Source: Telmatobacter sp. DSM 110680
Lineage (GTDB): Bacteria; Acidobacteriota; Terriglobia; Terriglobales; Acidobacteriaceae
Assembly (NCBI RefSeq): GCF_039994875.1
Contig: NZ_CP121196.1
Location: forward strand, 2,108,001 to 2,172,000
Length of the DNA stretch: 64,000 nucleotides
Direction of reading: 5' to 3'
In this document: piece by piece, positions 35,969-43,843 of the stretch
How the letters are laid out: every line of letters begins with the position of its first letter
Position numbering within the stretch: position 1 is the first letter of the stretch
Program-made: the position numbers and the translations under genes
Notes under the pieces: generated by a model
What the model was told of the DNA's origin: nothing
Seen by the model: the letters and a program-made list of their open reading frames with translations, nothing else
The model's database searches: none

Positions 35969-36838
35969 ATGGAGCAGATTGCAAATCCGATTTCGGAACA
36001 GGTCAGAGAAGTCGTCGAAGCCGTTGTGGAGGCTTTGCGGGTGCCCAAGCCTGACGAGCTTTCGCCGTCGGCGGCATCGAGTTCGTTTGAGGCCGAATCT
36101 CTTCGCGCGGAGATCATTCGTGCAGGTCGCAAGCTTTGGGAGCGGCAGTATGTTGACGGCAACGGAGGCAATATCAGCTGCCGGCTGGGCACCAAATACG
36201 TGCTGTGTACTCCGACGATGATGAGCAAGCGCGATCTGGAGCCGGCGGATATCTGTTTGTCGGATATGGAAGGGAACATTGTGGCCGGGGATCGGCTGCG
36301 TACTAGCGAATTGCTGTTGCATCTGGAGATTTATCGCGCCAATCCGCGGGCGCGCGCGGTCGTTCATTGCCATCCACCGTATGCGACTGCTTTTTCGCTG
36401 ACGGGAACGGCTCCGCCGGTGGGCTTGATCTCGGAGTACGAAATTTTTATCGGTCCGGCTGCACTTGCGCACTATGAGACTCCGGGAACGCATGCTTTTG
36501 CCGAGACGGTGTTGCCGTTTGTGCGGGATCACAACACGATTCTGCTTGCGAATCACGGTGTGGTCTGCTGGAGCGACACGGTGACGCATGCCGAGTGGCT
36601 GACGGAGATTCTTGAGTCGTATTGCAAGACGTACCTGATTGCCAAGCAGATTGGCAAGCCGCTGACACATATTCCCGAGGAGAAGATCCAGGAGATTCTG
36701 GCGTTGAAGCGGAAGCTTGGGTTCCCGGATGCGCGCATGGAGCCGCTGCTGCCAAAAGCGGAAGCTGCGAATGCACCAGTGAATCCGGAGTTGGAGAAGT
36801 TGGTGCGGCAGGTGGTGTCGCGGCTGGAAGAGCGGTAG
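35969..36838 (+). CDS. class II aldolase with compartment-targeting-like terminal helices
   Basis: 289 residues. The core (~45-230) is the class II aldolase/adducin fold as in fuculose- or rhamnulose-phosphate aldolase: GNGGNISCRLG, YVLCTPTMMSKRDLEPADI, the zinc histidines in VVHCHPPYA and the later LLANHGVVCW. Metal-binding residues look intact. Extra helices flank it: ISEQVREVVEAVVEALRV (8-25) and NPELEKLVRQVVSRLEER (272-289). Both have the short amphipathic i, i+3/4 pattern of bacterial microcompartment encapsulation peptides, joined by Ala/Pro/Ser-rich linkers. Planctomycete-type compartments that degrade fucose and rhamnose carry such an aldolase. No shell protein is in the window, so targeting is inference. 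Confidence 0.86.
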   Translation: MEQIANPISEQVREVVEAVVEALRVPKPDELSPSAASSSFEAESLRAEIIRAGRKLWERQYVDGNGGNISCRLGTKYVLCTPTMMSKRDLEPADICLSDMEGNIVAGDRLRTSELLLHLEIYRANPRARAVVHCHPPYATAFSLTGTAPPVGLISEYEIFIGPAALAHYETPGTHAFAETVLPFVRDHNTILLANHGVVCWSDTVTHAEWLTEILESYCKTYLIAKQIGKPLTHIPEEKIQEILALKRKLGFPDARMEPLLPKAEAANAPVNPELEKLVRQVVSRLEER

Positions 36839-37038
36839 CTGCTGTACAAATCGGGACTCCGCTGCCCCAATGAGATGCAGTCTTAGGTCCGCTTGTGATG
36901 GCGATCCAGTTTACTGATGAGTATTTGACGGTTCGTCCACCAGCCACCCGGAATCCAGAAGTTGAGACCGACCGAGCGTTCAAACGAGACATGCCGCCCC
37001 AACAGCAGGCAGCATGTCTAGCATTTGATTTCTGGTTT

Positions 37039-37488
37039 TTAGCGATTCAGCACCGCACTCTTCGCCCCCCCTTGCTGCAGTGACGCCACGAATTTGACGA
37101 GATTGTTCGCTCTCAAATCCGGCGCTTGCCCGAACCGCGACTGGAACAGGTCTCCCCAGATCGGCATGTCGATTGATCCGTGCGCGTGGCCCTTCAAGCC
37201 GAACTTCAAAATCCCCTCTACTTTCATCCGCGGGTACTTGCCGTCGTTGCGTTCCGCCAACCTGCTCAGATCCGTCGGCGCTGCCTTGACGAATTGAGCG
37301 GCTGGCCCGTCACCCTTTCCCTGAAGCCCATGGCAAGAAGCGCAGTAATCCTTGTACATCTGCGCACCCGAAGTCGGATCGCTGTATGGTACCGGCGCCA
37401 ACTTGATTTCCTTTTCCTTGCTTTGCGACCATGAGGTCGAAGCCAGACAAGCAACGAAGATGAACATCAAAATCCTGAGGTGTTTCAT
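37039..37488 (-). CDS. exported mono-haem c-type cytochrome
   Basis: 149 residues with a signal peptide (RILMFIFVACLASTSWS) and AAGGGGAAGAG upstream of the ATG. One haem site is visible, CASCHG, followed by a class I-type cytochrome fold (GLQGKGDGPAAQ, DLSRLAERNDGKYP) and a likely methionine ligand in HGSIDMPIWGDLF. Such proteins carry electrons in the periplasm or serve as the cytochrome domain of a dehydrogenase. No oxidase or dehydrogenase gene adjoins it, so the partner is unknown. Confidence 0.87.
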   Translation of the reverse strand: MKHLRILMFIFVACLASTSWSQSKEKEIKLAPVPYSDPTSGAQMYKDYCASCHGLQGKGDGPAAQFVKAAPTDLSRLAERNDGKYPRMKVEGILKFGLKGHAHGSIDMPIWGDLFQSRFGQAPDLRANNLVKFVASLQQGGAKSAVLNR

Positions 37489-37825
37489 ACTCTTCCCCTT
37501 TCAAAAGATCTGGCAGGGCGGAGCGGAAGGGGGCAACTCCGAAAGGGGTTGAAGAATCGCCGCCGCTTCCGGACCGCCCTGGCTTTTGACCTGACCAAAT
37601 CACGGCGGCATCTTGCACCTTACTCAGGCGACGCTTCAATGAAAGGCCGATAACTCCTCTATACAAATTCGATAATCGGGCAAGTCCTCAACTGCAGGCA
37701 GTTTGGGGAGTGTTGCGTTCATTGAATTCCGGTAAGTGGTAAACTTCCGCCGTACAAAAACGTGCAGGTTATTCGCCCTCACATCTGGAATCTCGCACTT
37801 CGCGTTGTGCTCGAGGGTTTTCCCG

Positions 37826-40084
37826 ATGAAGATCGATTCACGGGCCGACCATACCGTTCGCTTCGGCACGTTTGAGCTCAATCCCCGCACCCGAGAGCTT
37901 TATCGGAATCGCTCTAAACTGAAACTTCACGGCCAGCCCATTGACTTGCTTGAGATTCTGCTGGAACATGCCGGCGAGTTGGTCACCCGCGAGGAACTCC
38001 GAACAAGACTCTGGCCTGCAGACACCTTCGTCGACTTCGAACATATTCTGAACAACAACATCAAAAGGCTGCGGGAGGCCTTGGACGATGACGCGAATGC
38101 ACCGCGCTTTATTGAGACGCTTCCCCGCCTGGGCTACCGCTTCATCGCTCCCGTAGCAGTGATTGGAGTTCGATTCACGAATCCGGTGGAGAAGCCGGAG
38201 GGCCTTGACATCGGACTCTCTCCAGCGCCTCCGCCGAACAATGAAAATGGCAGCGAGATCAATATCGCTCTTCCAACCTCGGCCGTTGAAAAAACCTCCA
38301 CCAAATTGCCTGCACATAACGAGCGCGACATTGCGACCGCTACGATCCCGTCCAAGATTATGGACGGGGTGAAACAGGTCGTCTCTTGGCGGTGGGCGGC
38401 GCTCACTTCAGTTTTCGCGTTCATTGTCGCTTCCGCAATCTTGTACCTGCTTCGCCCACTGCCCTTGCTGCCAGTAGCCGAATTTACCCAGATCACCCAC
38501 GACGGTCTCCGCAAGGATATTGCTGGAACCGACGGCGTCAGGCTCTACCTCAATAGGTCTCCCGATCAGGGGGGCTTTGCCCAGGTCGCGACCTCTGGAG
38601 GAGAACTCGCGCCCGTCCCGGTTGCATTCCCGTACCCCTATAACTCTGTGCTCGATGTCTCGCCGGATGGGTCTACTTTGCTGGTTTCTTCGAGTGGGGG
38701 TCCACAAGAGAAGTGGGGCCTGTGGAGTGTGGGGGTTCCAGGAGGTTCGCGCCGGCGCCTGGCCGACGGTGGCATCGACTCTGCGGCTTGGTCTCCTGAC
38801 GGGAAATCCGTCGTTTACTACGAGTACGACGTGGGCATCTATGTCATGCGGAGCGATGGCAGCGAAGCACACAGGGTGGGCCCGGTAAAGCGCCCTGTAT
38901 TTGACCTGGCCTGGTCACCGGACGGCCGCAGGATCCGGTTTACCCAGTACCTGGACGACCAGATTTGGGAGATGTCGTCGGACGGCTCGGGACTCCATCC
39001 ATTGCTTCCGAACTGGCGCCCCTCGTCCCAGCAGAGTGGCGGCCGTTGGACTCCCGACGGGAGATTCTTCCTGTTCTTGTCGTGGAGCGATCGCTCGAGC
39101 AGATCATTCAGCATAAAACCGCCGCTGCAGTTCTGGGCGCTCGATGAGCGTCGCTGGCCGTTCCGGCATGCGCCCGCCGAGCCGGTTCAACTGACCTCCG
39201 GCCCAATCCGCTGGCTCACACCCGTTCTCAGTAAGGACGGGAAAAAGATCTTTGCTCAAGGCACCATCCCACGCGGAGAACTGGAACGCTACGATGCGAA
39301 AACCCGTCGCTTGCAACCCTTCTTCGGAGGTATCTCTGCGCAAGACGTCGCCTTCTCCAGGGATGGTAAGTCGGTAGCGTATGTCACTTTTCCTGAAGGT
39401 GTCCTGTGGAGGGCCAACCAGGATGGCAGCAATCCAGTCCAACTAACCGACCCGCCGTTATATCCGATCTTGCCCAGCTGGTCGCCGGACGGCGCCCAAA
39501 TCTTGTTCGACGGTGCGGATTCGAAAGGCCAGATGCAGAGCTACATCGTTTCTGCCCAGGGCGGAACGCCTCAGAAGGTTTTCCCGGAAGACAAGGAGGA
39601 GGAGTGGGATCCGGGCTGGTCCTCCGACGGACGCAGGATTGTTTTTACAGGGAACGGCGCATTGCAGATCCTTGATCTTGCGAGCCATCGAGAAACCCCT
39701 GTGCCCGGATCGGCTGAGGAGCACTCGCCGCGATGGTCGCCTGACGGCCGATTCATCGCCGGCATCTCGTCTGATGGCGACCTGGCGGTCTTCGACATCA
39801 AGGCGCAGCGATGGTCGATGCTCGACAAGGGGAAGGGCGTTGCTTTTCCAGCGTGGTCACGGGACAGCCAATTCATTTTCTTCCTTCGCGATTGGGGCGA
39901 TCTTCCAGGCGTGTATCGCGTTCGCGTTTCGGGTGCCGATGCGGAACGTGTTGTCGACCTGAAGGGGTTTCGTTCCACTGGAGTGTTTACCCACTGGATG
40001 GGCCTCGACGCGGAAGACACGCCGCTGGTGCTTCATGAAGTGGGAACCTCTGACATTTACGCCCTCACGCTGGAAACGAAGTAG
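37826..40084 (+). CDS. CadC-like membrane regulator: winged helix, one helix, TolB-type propeller
   Basis: 752 residues from ATG 37826, with GAGGG 8 nt upstream (the frame opens at 37736). Residues ~6-110 are an OmpR-type winged helix (VRFGTFELNPRTRELY, GQPIDLLEILLEHAGELVTREELRTRLWP, NIKRLREALDDD, FIETLPRLGYRFI). A single membrane helix lies at ~195-215 (WAALTSVFAFIVASAILYLL), and the remaining ~530 residues form a TolB/WD40-like propeller with repeated WSPDGKSV / WSPDGRRI blades. The DNA-binding domain would be cytoplasmic and the propeller periplasmic, like CadC or ToxR. This layout is frequent in Acidobacteria. Its targets and ligand are unknown. Confidence 0.88.
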   Translation: MKIDSRADHTVRFGTFELNPRTRELYRNRSKLKLHGQPIDLLEILLEHAGELVTREELRTRLWPADTFVDFEHILNNNIKRLREALDDDANAPRFIETLPRLGYRFIAPVAVIGVRFTNPVEKPEGLDIGLSPAPPPNNENGSEINIALPTSAVEKTSTKLPAHNERDIATATIPSKIMDGVKQVVSWRWAALTSVFAFIVASAILYLLRPLPLLPVAEFTQITHDGLRKDIAGTDGVRLYLNRSPDQGGFAQVATSGGELAPVPVAFPYPYNSVLDVSPDGSTLLVSSSGGPQEKWGLWSVGVPGGSRRRLADGGIDSAAWSPDGKSVVYYEYDVGIYVMRSDGSEAHRVGPVKRPVFDLAWSPDGRRIRFTQYLDDQIWEMSSDGSGLHPLLPNWRPSSQQSGGRWTPDGRFFLFLSWSDRSSRSFSIKPPLQFWALDERRWPFRHAPAEPVQLTSGPIRWLTPVLSKDGKKIFAQGTIPRGELERYDAKTRRLQPFFGGISAQDVAFSRDGKSVAYVTFPEGVLWRANQDGSNPVQLTDPPLYPILPSWSPDGAQILFDGADSKGQMQSYIVSAQGGTPQKVFPEDKEEEWDPGWSSDGRRIVFTGNGALQILDLASHRETPVPGSAEEHSPRWSPDGRFIAGISSDGDLAVFDIKAQRWSMLDKGKGVAFPAWSRDSQFIFFLRDWGDLPGVYRVRVSGADAERVVDLKGFRSTGVFTHWMGLDAEDTPLVLHEVGTSDIYALTLETK

Positions 40085-40564
40085 CAGCGTCCAGTGACAG
40101 CGCCCATTGAGATGGACACTGTCCGAAATTCGTTCGTGGTGCCTGCATCTCCGCCCAGCCCTCAATTACTCATTGACAAACATTCGATAACTACGGCCGC
40201 GCGGAGCATGCGGTTCGCTCGTCTCTGTGACTCAAGCAGCAGCGGGGAAGTCGAAAAGCGTCGCCGTGCTATACTAGCCATGCGCTCAGTGATTTGGACG
40301 TGAGCGGCGGTTTGCCCCTTCTTATTTAAGGCAATTCAGCCTGGCACAGATTTCCCCCAAGCCCCTACAGCGTAACCACCTCCGGCTGGAGCAGTGTGCT
40401 CCAAGCAGTTTGTTGAGTGTGGTGCCTGCGGACAGTGAGTCCAACGGCGGCATTAAGTAGCGTGCGGCAGGTCCGGACCTCAGAAGAAGTTGGAAAGTCT
40501 GGTGGTCAGTCCCCGGGACGTATTTGGTTCTCCCTTACGCATAAATTGAAGAGCAGGCGCGCAC
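40085..40564 (+). other. 480-bp upstream/leader region of the DEAD-box helicase gene
   Basis: The gap holds an extended -10 candidate at 40267-40275 and then ~290 nt of potential 5' leader before the helicase start. Long leaders are common for cold-shock RNA helicases, but I see no defined riboswitch or terminator. The only ATG frame of note (40094-40303) looks non-coding. Confidence 0.4.
40267..40275 (+). promoter_or_regulatory. extended -10 promoter candidate
   Basis: TGCTATACT is an extended -10 (TGn plus TATACT). There is no good -35 at 17 bp. If used, transcripts would carry a leader of roughly 280 nt before the helicase gene. Confidence 0.4.
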
Positions 40565-41794
40565 GTGAACAGGATTCGTGTGTGCGGCTGCAAGTTCGGG
40601 TTCCGATTGCAGGCCTCAGGGAAATATGGGCTCCGGAATCCAGGAAATGACGATATTTTGACGACACAGTTCTCGCAGTTCAATCTTTCGGCCCCGCTGA
40701 TGGCGCGGCTCAACACCAACAATTTTGTAACTCCCACGCCGGTACAGGCGGGGTGCATTCCTCCGGCTCTTGAAGGCCGCGACGTGCTGGCAACGGCGCA
40801 GACGGGAACGGGCAAGACGCTCGGATTTTTGATCCCGATCGTGGAGATGCTGCAGAAGGCGCAGGACCGGAACGCGGCACAGGCACTGATTCTGCTGCCT
40901 ACGCGCGAACTAGCGATGCAGGTGGAAGCGGCCTTCAAGACCATTCGGACCAGTTCGCAGCAGACGGTAGCGCTGGTGGTTGGAGGTATGCAGGAACGCC
41001 CCCAACTTGACGCGATTCGCCGCGGTGCGCGGTTGATCGTGGCTACGCCGGGCAGGCTCGAAGATTACCTCAAGCGCAAACTGGTGCGGATGGACCAGAT
41101 CCAGATGTTGGTTCTGGACGAAGTCGACCGGATGCTCGATATGGGCTTTCAGCCGGCGATCGCACGCATTGCGACCACGCTGCCGGCAAATCGACAGACT
41201 CTTTGCTACTCCGCTACGCTGGAAGGCGCGGTGAAGGAAGTTGCGCGGAAGTATCTCAACAACCCTGTCCGCATCGAAATCGGTTCGGTGTTGAAGCCGG
41301 CGGAGAATGTCGAGCTGCGCACGTTTGAAGTGGCTGCGGATCAGAAGCAGGAGTTGCTTGAGCATCTTCTGGAATCCGAGGATGGCAGCTTCCTGGTTTT
41401 TGTTCGCACCAAGCATGGCGCAGATCGCGTGGCCCGCAGGCTTAGCCGTTCAGGCTGGTCGGCGACGCAGATTCACGGGGATCGCTCGCAGTCGCAGCGG
41501 AACTCGGCTCTGCGGAGTTTCTCTGAAGGACATCATCGCGTGCTGGTTGCTACGGATGTTGCTGCTCGCGGCATCGACGTGGCGAATGTGGCACACGTGA
41601 TCAATTTCGACATGCCGAAACTGGCGGAAGACTTTGTTCACCGTGTGGGCCGTACAGGGCGTGCATCGGCCAAGGGCGTGGCTTCGACGTTTGCCGGACC
41701 GGCGGAGCGCGGCGATCTGCGGAAGATCGAGCGGACGCTGTCGATCCAGATGAAGCGGTTTCGCGTTAAGTCGATGAGTGAGACGGCCGCGTAG
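40565..41794 (+). CDS. DEAD-box RNA helicase (RhlE-like), DEVD variant
   Basis: Up to 409 residues from GTG 40565. The family start fits better at the TTG at 40658 (LTTQFSQFNLSAPLMARL, the Q-motif region), so the true start is uncertain. Motifs in order: Q-motif TPTPVQ, Walker A AQTGTGKT, Ia PTRELA, GG, Ib TPGR, motif II DEVD in place of DEAD, III SAT, then ATDVAARGIDV and HRVGRTGR in the second RecA domain. The length is close to the short RhlE/CshA type without a long tail. It unwinds RNA duplexes in ribosome assembly or mRNA decay, usually important in the cold. A strong terminator follows. Confidence 0.93.
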   Translation: MNRIRVCGCKFGFRLQASGKYGLRNPGNDDILTTQFSQFNLSAPLMARLNTNNFVTPTPVQAGCIPPALEGRDVLATAQTGTGKTLGFLIPIVEMLQKAQDRNAAQALILLPTRELAMQVEAAFKTIRTSSQQTVALVVGGMQERPQLDAIRRGARLIVATPGRLEDYLKRKLVRMDQIQMLVLDEVDRMLDMGFQPAIARIATTLPANRQTLCYSATLEGAVKEVARKYLNNPVRIEIGSVLKPAENVELRTFEVAADQKQELLEHLLESEDGSFLVFVRTKHGADRVARRLSRSGWSATQIHGDRSQSQRNSALRSFSEGHHRVLVATDVAARGIDVANVAHVINFDMPKLAEDFVHRVGRTGRASAKGVASTFAGPAERGDLRKIERTLSIQMKRFRVKSMSETAA

Positions 41795-41797
41795 AAG

Positions 41798-41821
41798 CAG
41801 TTATCAGTTTTCAGTCTTCAG
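41798..41821 (+). repeat. CAGT-type tandem short repeat
   Basis: Directly after the helicase stop, TTATCAGTTTTCAGTCTTCAG-like units repeat. Similar runs follow rpsI (47753-47845) and pyrH (55908-55936), so this belongs to the same intergenic class. Confidence 0.5.
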
Positions 41822-41823
41822 CT

Positions 41824-41864
41824 AACCACCCGGAATCGAAACTGGTTCCGGGTGGTTTTTATTT
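41824..41864 (+). terminator. rho-independent terminator of the helicase gene
   Basis: A perfect 12-bp stem (AACCACCCGGAA / TTCCGGGTGGTT) with a 10-nt loop and a TTTATTT tail, 30 bp after the stop. Confidence 0.93.
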
Positions 41865-41901
41865 GCTCGAAGTTGCTTGATGACCGGGACTGAACACGAA
41901 A

Positions 41902-41971
41902 GCAGATCCTTCGCTCCGCTTACCCCAACTTCGTTGGGGCCCCAAGCTGCTCCGCTCAGGATGACACGGCT
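41902..41971. repeat. intergenic palindromic repeat, long form
   Basis: Begins GCAGATCCTTCGCTCCGC and ends GCTCAGGATGACACGGCT. Between these lies a hairpin (CCCCAAC / GTTGGGG). Shorter forms of the same family occur at 42055 and 42151. Confidence 0.75.
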
Positions 41972-42054
41972 GAAGTGATTCAGCTTTGGCGGGCACGCGC
42001 GCAGGAAAACACTGCGAACACCCAAGCTCGTGCGTATGGAAGACAAGAGCAACC

Positions 42055-42090
42055 GCAGATCCTTCGACTTCGCTCAGGATGACACGGCTT
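42055..42090. repeat. intergenic palindromic repeat, short form copy 2
   Basis: GCAGATCCTTCGACTTCG followed by CTCAGGATGACACGG; TCCTTCGA and its inverted partner TCAGGA form a small dyad. Same ends as the long copy at 41902. Confidence 0.75.
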
Positions 42091-42150
42091 GTACGGAGAA
42101 AGGACTGAGGGAACACTTCGAGCTCATGCTGAGGCGAGACAAACGCAACT

Positions 42151-42180
42151 GCAGATCCTTCGACTTCGCTTAGGATGACA
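42151..42180. repeat. intergenic palindromic repeat, short form copy 3
   Basis: GCAGATCCTTCGACTTCG followed by CTTAGGATGACA: differs from copy 2 by one base over the shared core. It ends ~57 bp before the mannosidase start. Confidence 0.75.
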
Positions 42181-42236
42181 CTCCGACGAGAGGGCGGATT
42201 CCGTATGATGGTTGCGATGTTTTCTGGAAGGTGACG

Positions 42237-43676
42237 ATGCGCGTTCTGAAGGTTTGTTTGCCGGTTGTTTTTTTATTGACTGCTTTGTTTGGGTCGGTTG
42301 CTTTTGCGCAGAGTGCAGCCGCTACCGATAAGGCTGCGGCTGCATCGTCATCCAGTGCACCGGTGACGACGATGAGCGATGCGGAGAAGGCGGAGATGGC
42401 GGAGCGGGTTCGCGCTGAGGCTCTGCATGCGTGGAATGGATATAAGAAGTACGCGTGGGGACATGATGCTCTGAAGCCGCTGAGCATGAAGCCGTTCGAC
42501 TGGTATGGGGACGGACACAGCCTGTTGATGACGCCGGTGGATGCGCTGGACACGCTGACGCTGATGGGACTGAAGCCGCAGGCAGATGAGGCGCGGATGC
42601 TGATCGATACGAAACTGAATCTTGATCAGGATATTTACGTGAAGGATTTCGAAATTACGATTCGGCTGCTGGGGAGTTTGATCTCCTGCTACGAGATGAC
42701 CGGGGATAAGCGGTTGCTGGAACTGGCCGATGATTTGGGGCGGCGGATGTCTCCGATGTTCGATTCTCCGACGGGGATGCCGTATGAGTATGTGAATCTG
42801 CACACGGGAGCGGTGCGCGGAACGAAGAGCAATCCGGCGGAGATTGGGACGCTGCTGCTGGAATATGGGATGCTGGCGCGGCTGACCGGCAAACAGAATT
42901 ACTACGACATGGCCAAGCGGGCGCTGGTTGAGTTGTACAAGAGGCGTTCGTCGATCGGGCTGGTGGGGTCGGAGATTGATGTGGAGACGGGAAAGTGGAC
43001 CGATCCTACATCCGGCATCAGGGGCGGCATTGATTCGTACTACGAATACCTGCTGAAGGCATCGATTCTATTCGATGACAAGGATTGCGCGCGCATGTGG
43101 CAGGAGAGCGTGAGAGCGATCGACAAGTACCTTGCCGACGAGCGGCCGAACGGGCTCTGGTATGGGCAGGCGGATATGAACAGCGGGCAGCGAACGCACA
43201 CGGAATACGGCTCGCTGGATGCGTTTTATCCGGCAGTGCTGGCGCTGGGAGATGATGTGCATCGGGCTGCGCAGCTGCAGGACTCCAGCTACAAGATGTG
43301 GACCATGGCGGGTATTGAGCCGGAGACGCTGGACTACGCGAAGATGCAAATCACGAGCGCGAATTATGAGTTGCGCCCGGAGATTATCGAGTCGACCTAC
43401 TATCTGTACCACTACACGCACGATGCGAAGTACCTGGCAATGGGGAAAACTTATGTTGAGAGCCTGGTGAAGTATTGCCGGACGGATGAGGCGTACGCTG
43501 CGCTGGCCGATGTGCGCAACAAAAAGAAGAAGGATTCGATGGAGAGCTTCTTTTTTGCGGAGACGCTGAAGTATCTGTACTTGCTGTTCGCGCCGGAGTC
43601 GACGCTGGAGTTTGATTCGGTGATTTTTAATACTGAGGCGCATCCTTTGAAGCGGGACCTTGGGCTGAAGCACTGA
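42237..43676 (+). CDS. exported GH47 alpha-mannosidase
   Basis: 479 residues from ATG 42237, with GGAAG 6 nt upstream. Signal peptide (VLKVCLPVVFLLTALFGSVAFA) and an Ala/Ser linker, then an (alpha/alpha)7 barrel of the class I alpha-1,2-mannosidase family GH47: AWNGYKKYAWGHDALKPLS, MTPVDALDTLTLMGL, YELRPEIIESTYYLYHYT, and the near-C-terminal FNTEAHPL, whose threonine binds calcium. GH47 enzymes trim alpha-1,2-mannose; they are best known from the eukaryotic ER and Golgi, with a few in bacteria. Here it is secreted, probably to use mannan or fungal N-glycans. No neighbouring mannose genes. Confidence 0.92.
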   Translation: MRVLKVCLPVVFLLTALFGSVAFAQSAAATDKAAAASSSSAPVTTMSDAEKAEMAERVRAEALHAWNGYKKYAWGHDALKPLSMKPFDWYGDGHSLLMTPVDALDTLTLMGLKPQADEARMLIDTKLNLDQDIYVKDFEITIRLLGSLISCYEMTGDKRLLELADDLGRRMSPMFDSPTGMPYEYVNLHTGAVRGTKSNPAEIGTLLLEYGMLARLTGKQNYYDMAKRALVELYKRRSSIGLVGSEIDVETGKWTDPTSGIRGGIDSYYEYLLKASILFDDKDCARMWQESVRAIDKYLADERPNGLWYGQADMNSGQRTHTEYGSLDAFYPAVLALGDDVHRAAQLQDSSYKMWTMAGIEPETLDYAKMQITSANYELRPEIIESTYYLYHYTHDAKYLAMGKTYVESLVKYCRTDEAYAALADVRNKKKKDSMESFFFAETLKYLYLLFAPESTLEFDSVIFNTEAHPLKRDLGLKH

Positions 43677-43737
43677 TCAGTTCGGTCGCGGCTGGTCCAG
43701 GCGGCCCGAATATTTTCTCTGTACAGGCAGACTCGGA

Positions 43738-43751
43738 GTGACTTAAATCAC
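43738..43751. promoter_or_regulatory. CRP/FNR-like dyad upstream of cytochrome bd genes
   Basis: GTGACTTAAATCAC: GTGA-N6-TCAC with one mismatched pair in the arms' interior. It lies 92 bp upstream of the cydA start and matches the dyad at 26218 in layout. FNR-type control of cytochrome bd is well known in other bacteria. Confidence 0.55.
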
Positions 43752-43843
43752 ACCGGTCGGGCATGGGGACGCCCATAATCAACGTGCAGGCGTTGCCGGC
43801 TTCGGCGCGTCCTGATTCCCCATTGCGATCCCCGGAGTTCCAG

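Noticed and set aside
35726..36670. 314-codon minus-strand open frame opposite the aldolase
   Set aside because: Composition and position are those of a shadow of the aldolase frame; the aldolase motifs on the plus strand are clear.
35969..36838. A full microcompartment locus
   Set aside because: Only the aldolase with helix tails is present; no shell or aldehyde dehydrogenase gene is in the window.
40094..40303. 69-codon plus-strand open frame after the propeller regulator
   Set aside because: No ribosome site or similarity to anything known; it overlaps the extended -10 promoter candidate.
40347..40365. Possible sigma-54 promoter (TGGCAC...) before the helicase gene
   Set aside because: The -12 element is TCCC rather than TTGC, so the match fails.
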